From contig OZ024826.1 in the NCBI GenBank assembly GCA_964016985.1, positions 3,091,552 through 3,155,551 on the forward strand: a stretch of DNA of 64,000 bases, read 5' to 3'. Source of the stretch: Anodontia alba (taxonomy: Eukaryota > Mollusca > Bivalvia > Lucinida > Lucinidae). Positions 60,660 to 64,000 of this stretch are shown here, piece by piece. A program made the position numbers and the translations under genes. Positions within the stretch are counted from its first letter, which is position 1, and every line of letters starts with the position of its first letter. The notes below the pieces were generated by a model, which worked only from the letters and a program-made list of their open reading frames with translations, did no database searches and was not told the DNA's origin.

Positions 60660-61331
60660 GTTTTGCTTTACTTATGAAATATGATGGTGATCATGAGAGA
60701 CAACTTCAAAGCGCACCACACTACACACATGTTAGTACTTTCAGACCATTAACAGTAGAGTAAAGATGCCCGATCTGGCATCAATAACTTTTTTGCTGCC
60801 TTGCTATATTTGTTTTTCTGAGCTTAGTCAGGGCTTTCTTAAGGTAAAAATAGAGTGGAAACTTTATTTCTTTTACATATATAACTTTTAAAATGAAATA
60901 CGGTGTTTCCAAACATCAACAATATATTCAAAACATTGTTTTTGTAACAATATATATTTTTGTCTTCTGGAATATTTCTTATATATCCAAACCGATTCAA
61001 ACTGATAAAAATTACTATTTTTATGGCAGGCTTACATGCTTTATAAATGTTTCTAATTCATTTCTTTTTTACCCGAAAATAAAAACAGAGGCTGAAAATA
61101 TGATCCGAGGTGTAAGGACCTTTTTGCACATGGTGCAAGTTGGGATTTCTTTAATTATTTCGTATTTGATCAGATATTCTCCAAGGGGAGTGGTTCTATA
61201 AATGTGTCGATATGTTATTGACTTTATACAGGATTTTTTGTTGTACATATAGATTTCCAAATACGAGTCCATTTAATATTTGAATTTCAATTTTAGTTTT
61301 TGTATCACTTGATTCTAGTAGTTATGAGCAA

Positions 61332-61398
61332 AAAAGGGTAAGAGAAAAGTCCAGGGAGTGCCACAATCACAAACCGCAGCCCTTCCCAGACACCAAAT
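61332..61398 (-). mobile_element. Module M end fragment
   Basis: AGGGTAAGAGAAAAGTCCAG and CACAAACCGCAGCCCTTCCC are the complement of the right end of module M. Confidence 0.8.
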
Positions 61399-61473
61399 TT
61401 GTTTTTTATTTGTTTCCCATAATTGTTTAATAATTTTAAATTTTGTTATAATCTCTTAATATGGGTAAAATTA

Positions 61474-61706
61474 TTAACCCTTAAAGCGCCAAGAAAATCT
61501 GCATCTGAAAATGTCGTCTGCTTATGTCGTCTGCTGCATATTCTTGCAAACTTTTCAAACTTACATTTTGCATATAGGCAAACAGTGTGGACCAAGATCA
61601 GACTGCTCCTGATCTGGGTCCACATTGTTTGCAACAATGACTTTTAAAGTAACCGGCAGACGACAAAGCAGACGACAATTATTGTGATTGGCGCTTTAAG
61701 GGTTAA
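61474..61706. mobile_element. MITE with TTAACCCTTAAAGCGCCAA ends (family G)
   Basis: TTAACCCTTAAAGCGCCAAG faces TTGGCGCTTTAAGGGTTAA. The centre holds a family C-like hairpin (GGCAAACAGTGTGGACCAAG / GGGTCCACATTGTTTGC). GTCGTCTGC and GCAGACGAC form an inner pair. Possible TTAA target (piggyBac-like). Confidence 0.8.
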
Positions 61707-62100
61707 GTATATCTATGCTATGTACATATTTGTTGCTGCTTAAGGACGGTTTCAAGAAAATCCGAACAATACACAAAGAGGGCTGACCATGGTTGATTGA
61801 AATTGTTTCGATTTTTAAATAATATTTGAAAATGTTTGCTTCGCTTCTAATTTGCAGTCTGAAAAAGATAGGCATCCGTTTAGAATTCTTTTGTGTAAAA
61901 TGTTCCTAGGTAGTTTTTACCCAAATAGAGTTCCATAACTATCTAAATATGAGTAGTATTCTTTTTTAAATAGTCATCATTAATAGGATATAGTTAAATA
62001 ATATATTGTATTTGACTTAAAATAAATGTATTAATTATAAAAGCTTTATCAAATAAATTTTTCATTGTATTCCATTTTTTAATAACTTTAGACATTTTTT

Positions 62101-62356
62101 TATACCCCGCCACACGATAGTGGAGGGTATTATGGTTTCACGTTGGACATTTGTGTGTCTGTCCGTCCTTCAGTCGTCCGTCCGTCCGTCCGTGTTTCGT
62201 TTCCGGATGATAACGAGTAAATATCAATGGATTTTCACGAAACTTGGTATGTGCATTGATATTGTGGAGATCTGGTTTGGGATTGCTAATGGGCCAATTT
62301 CGTCAAATTTTACGGAGTTATCTGCCCGCGACACGATAAACGGAGGGGTATTATAG
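62101..62356 (+). mobile_element. MITE family H, complete copy
   Basis: Left end TATACCCCGCCACACGATAG, (CCGT)n, ATCAATGGATTTTCACGAAA, TTGGGATTGCTAATGGGCC and right end GACACGATAAACGG, AGGGGTATTATA. Same order as the nested copy at 10327. Confidence 0.8.
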
Positions 62357-62779
62357 TGTACCGTTTTTATTTTTTTCTCAAAGCACATATTTTCTGCATT
62401 ATTTTCATAATAATATCCAAGATGTTTATGTTTTCTTTAAAACAAATTGTTTTGGGAGCGCATCAAGAAAGCCAGATATTAGTATTTCCGTTTTTTTGTT
62501 CATTTATATTGGAGCCCGAGACTTTACTATTCTCTAAATGTTCCCTTTCTAGGTGTTTGAAAGACATACTTGTTATTATTATTGTCCTATTATCATCTGC
62601 ATGTTGGCGGTTTTAATTTCTTTTTCTTAATTGTGTATATGAATTCCTTTTATGTAAATTAAGGGTTCCAATGATAGACTGTATAGAGCCATTGATAGGG
62701 GTGCATCCTCCTCTATATAAGAGGAGTTAGACAAGGACGCCCCATATCAATGGATCTACTCATATACAATAAACTACAA

Positions 62780-62830
62780 AATATTAATAATAATAACAAT
62801 AATAATAACAATAATGATAATGATAATACC
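62780..62830 (+). repeat. AAT/GAT microsatellite
   Basis: (AAT)n with interspersed AAC and GAT units. Confidence 0.9.
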
Positions 62831-62912
62831 GAGCCCCACGAACGAAAGGCATAAATGTCAGTTGTGTAAATCTGAAAGTTGTCTGATATCCGTTTTTCTT
62901 TCTTTGAAATAT

Positions 62913-63274
62913 TACAGTCGAACCTCATTGGCTCGAACACCGATGGCTCGTTTACCAGGGCTAATTCGAACTCGTTTTTGAGTTCCTACGAAATTTTTCC
63001 AATAACTCAAGAAAACAAATATTTAGGAAAAATTTCTTATTTTATGATGAAATTGTATATTTTGTGTACTCATTAGAATCGCCTCATCGAGGCGATTCTA
63101 ATGAGTACACTTAACATACAATTTTTATATAGAAGGTCAAAACGACCACCCTAAATTATCACTATTTGCTTCTTGACCTGGCGTCATGATTACCCTACAG
63201 TGGCTCGAACTATCCATGTCTCGAACACATTTCCATGGTCCCAAAGATGTTCAAGCAACTGAGGTTTTACTGTA
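62913..63274 (+). mobile_element. Pogo/Tigger-like MITE (family P), complete
   Basis: TA-CAGTCGAACCTCATTGGCT at the left and CAACTGAGGTTTTACTG-TA at the right. The centre is a palindrome (GAATCGCCTCATCGAGGCGA with CATTA / TAATG arms, 63060-63120). Same body as 35493-35817, but the centre is intact. Confidence 0.85.
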
Positions 63275-63380
63275 ATTAACTAAAAAAAAAAAAGTCATAA
63301 TAATATAACGAAAAAAACTAAACCCTACAAATGATATTGTATGAAGGGAGCTGCAGATAAGACGGGGTGTCCACATGATA

Positions 63381-63497
63381 GTTTTCTGATTTCTCCATTG
63401 AAACATACCCGTATGTTGTGGCTTCTCATCAGAAGCGCTTTAATGAGACATTTCTAAACAATATCCACAACATATGGTGTCGCGGAGAAATAATAAA
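63381..63497 (+). mobile_element. Palindromic MITE family A
   Basis: GATTTCTCCATTGAAACATA faces CATATGGTGTCGCGGAGAAA around AGAAGCGCTTTAATGAG. Confidence 0.75.
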
Positions 63498-63586
63498 CAT
63501 GCGGGTAGAAAAAAATTCAGCAGGCAACATTTTAAAACATTTTTCTTTCCAGAAAATGACAATTTATTCAAATTTTCTTTCGTATT

Positions 63587-63740
63587 TATACAGTTTTTTT
63601 TTTTTTTTTTTTTTTCAAAATAGATTTTGACATTTCTCGCTAGATTACCAGGCGATAATTTGCATGTTAAACCCTATTTTCTGGCAAGATAAGAAAGTTA
63701 ATTTCAAAATGTCGTCTGCTGCAATTTTACTCAGCATGCT
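63587..63740 (+). repeat. Family K element, partial
   Basis: T-run, ATAGATTTTGACATTTCTCG, GCGATAATTTGCATG and AAAATGTCGTCTGCTGC, as in the copy at 19225-19400. Confidence 0.5.
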
Positions 63741-64000
63741 TAATGTCAAAAGACTTTAGATTTAGAATAACCTTAACCTTAAAGAGAGTGTCACGTGATT
63801 ATGGCGAAAGTCGGTATTTTTGTGCTTCTCTTGTAAAACTGAAAATATGTAGTGTTTTTCTTTTGGTGGAGGAACTTTCTTAGGACATATTATGTATTAG
63901 TGATGTAGTTATCGGAATATTTAGCAATTTTACAAATGGAGATATAATTCATGCTGAAATCTAGGTATTTCTTCTTTCTATGAAATCGGCCGAGGCAGCC
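63741..64000. other. No feature recognised
   Basis: The stretch to the window edge shows no recognisable exon or repeat. Confidence 0.4.

Noticed and set aside
60893..61201. 102-codon plus-strand frame
   Set aside because: AT-rich, hydrophobic by composition, no recognisable motif or splice context.

Overview
This window looks like nuclear DNA from a lophotrochozoan animal, most probably a bivalve mollusc. It has a spliced animal gene with GT-AG introns, tRNA-headed SINEs, DIRS-type, LINE and Penelope-like retroelement remains, and a very dense load of palindromic MITEs. It has no compact bacterial gene layout. Most long open reading frames are by-products of tandem repeats or are degraded transposon genes.

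Left third (about 1-25,000). The first 2.6 kb is a decayed DIRS-type retrotransposon on the minus strand (gag-like region overlapping the start of the reverse transcriptase). From 24,943 down to 4,633, also on the minus strand, lies the 5' part of a recognisable host gene, C2CD3 (centriole and cilium assembly). Ten exons join in frame across nine introns to give the first 561 residues; the rest of the gene lies beyond the left edge. Its introns are packed with at least eight families of palindromic or terminal-inverted-repeat elements, three SINE families, and nested insertions of one family in another. Exon 3 is hemmed in by MITEs on both sides.

Middle (about 25,000-44,900). No complete host gene was recognised. 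The region holds a roughly 1 kb foldback element with CCGGATCGG-rich arms, a 1.3 kb tandem array, microsatellites, a 119-codon open reading frame without a usable ATG, a GATATC palindrome array, several kilobases of degenerate CTG-rich repeat including a 44-bp array, and arrays carrying perfect nuclear-receptor-type half sites. A candidate first exon starting MVKKRKAK is at 35,079.

Right part (about 44,900-53,500). A reverse transcriptase of the GIPMGTNCAP type (Penelope-like or related) lies between copies of a 300-550 bp module that is also scattered singly and in tandem. Next to it is an array of a unit containing GATCGGAAATCCAAGATGGCC, itself broken by insertions. One insertion is a complete 524-bp terminal-repeat retrotransposon in miniature (TRIM): two LTRs, an 18-nt primer binding site matching the 3' end of tRNA-Pro, a polypurine tract, an 80-bp interior with no genes, and a tRNA-like pol III promoter inside each LTR. 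A partial third LTR is at 36,863-37,014. This is the most interesting item in the window.

Right end (53,500-64,000) is AT-rich with microsatellites and a few MITEs; no gene was recognised there. Exon calls rest on in-frame splicing and recalled similarity to vertebrate C2CD3. Repeat boundaries are approximate (about 5-20 bp) because they were read by eye.
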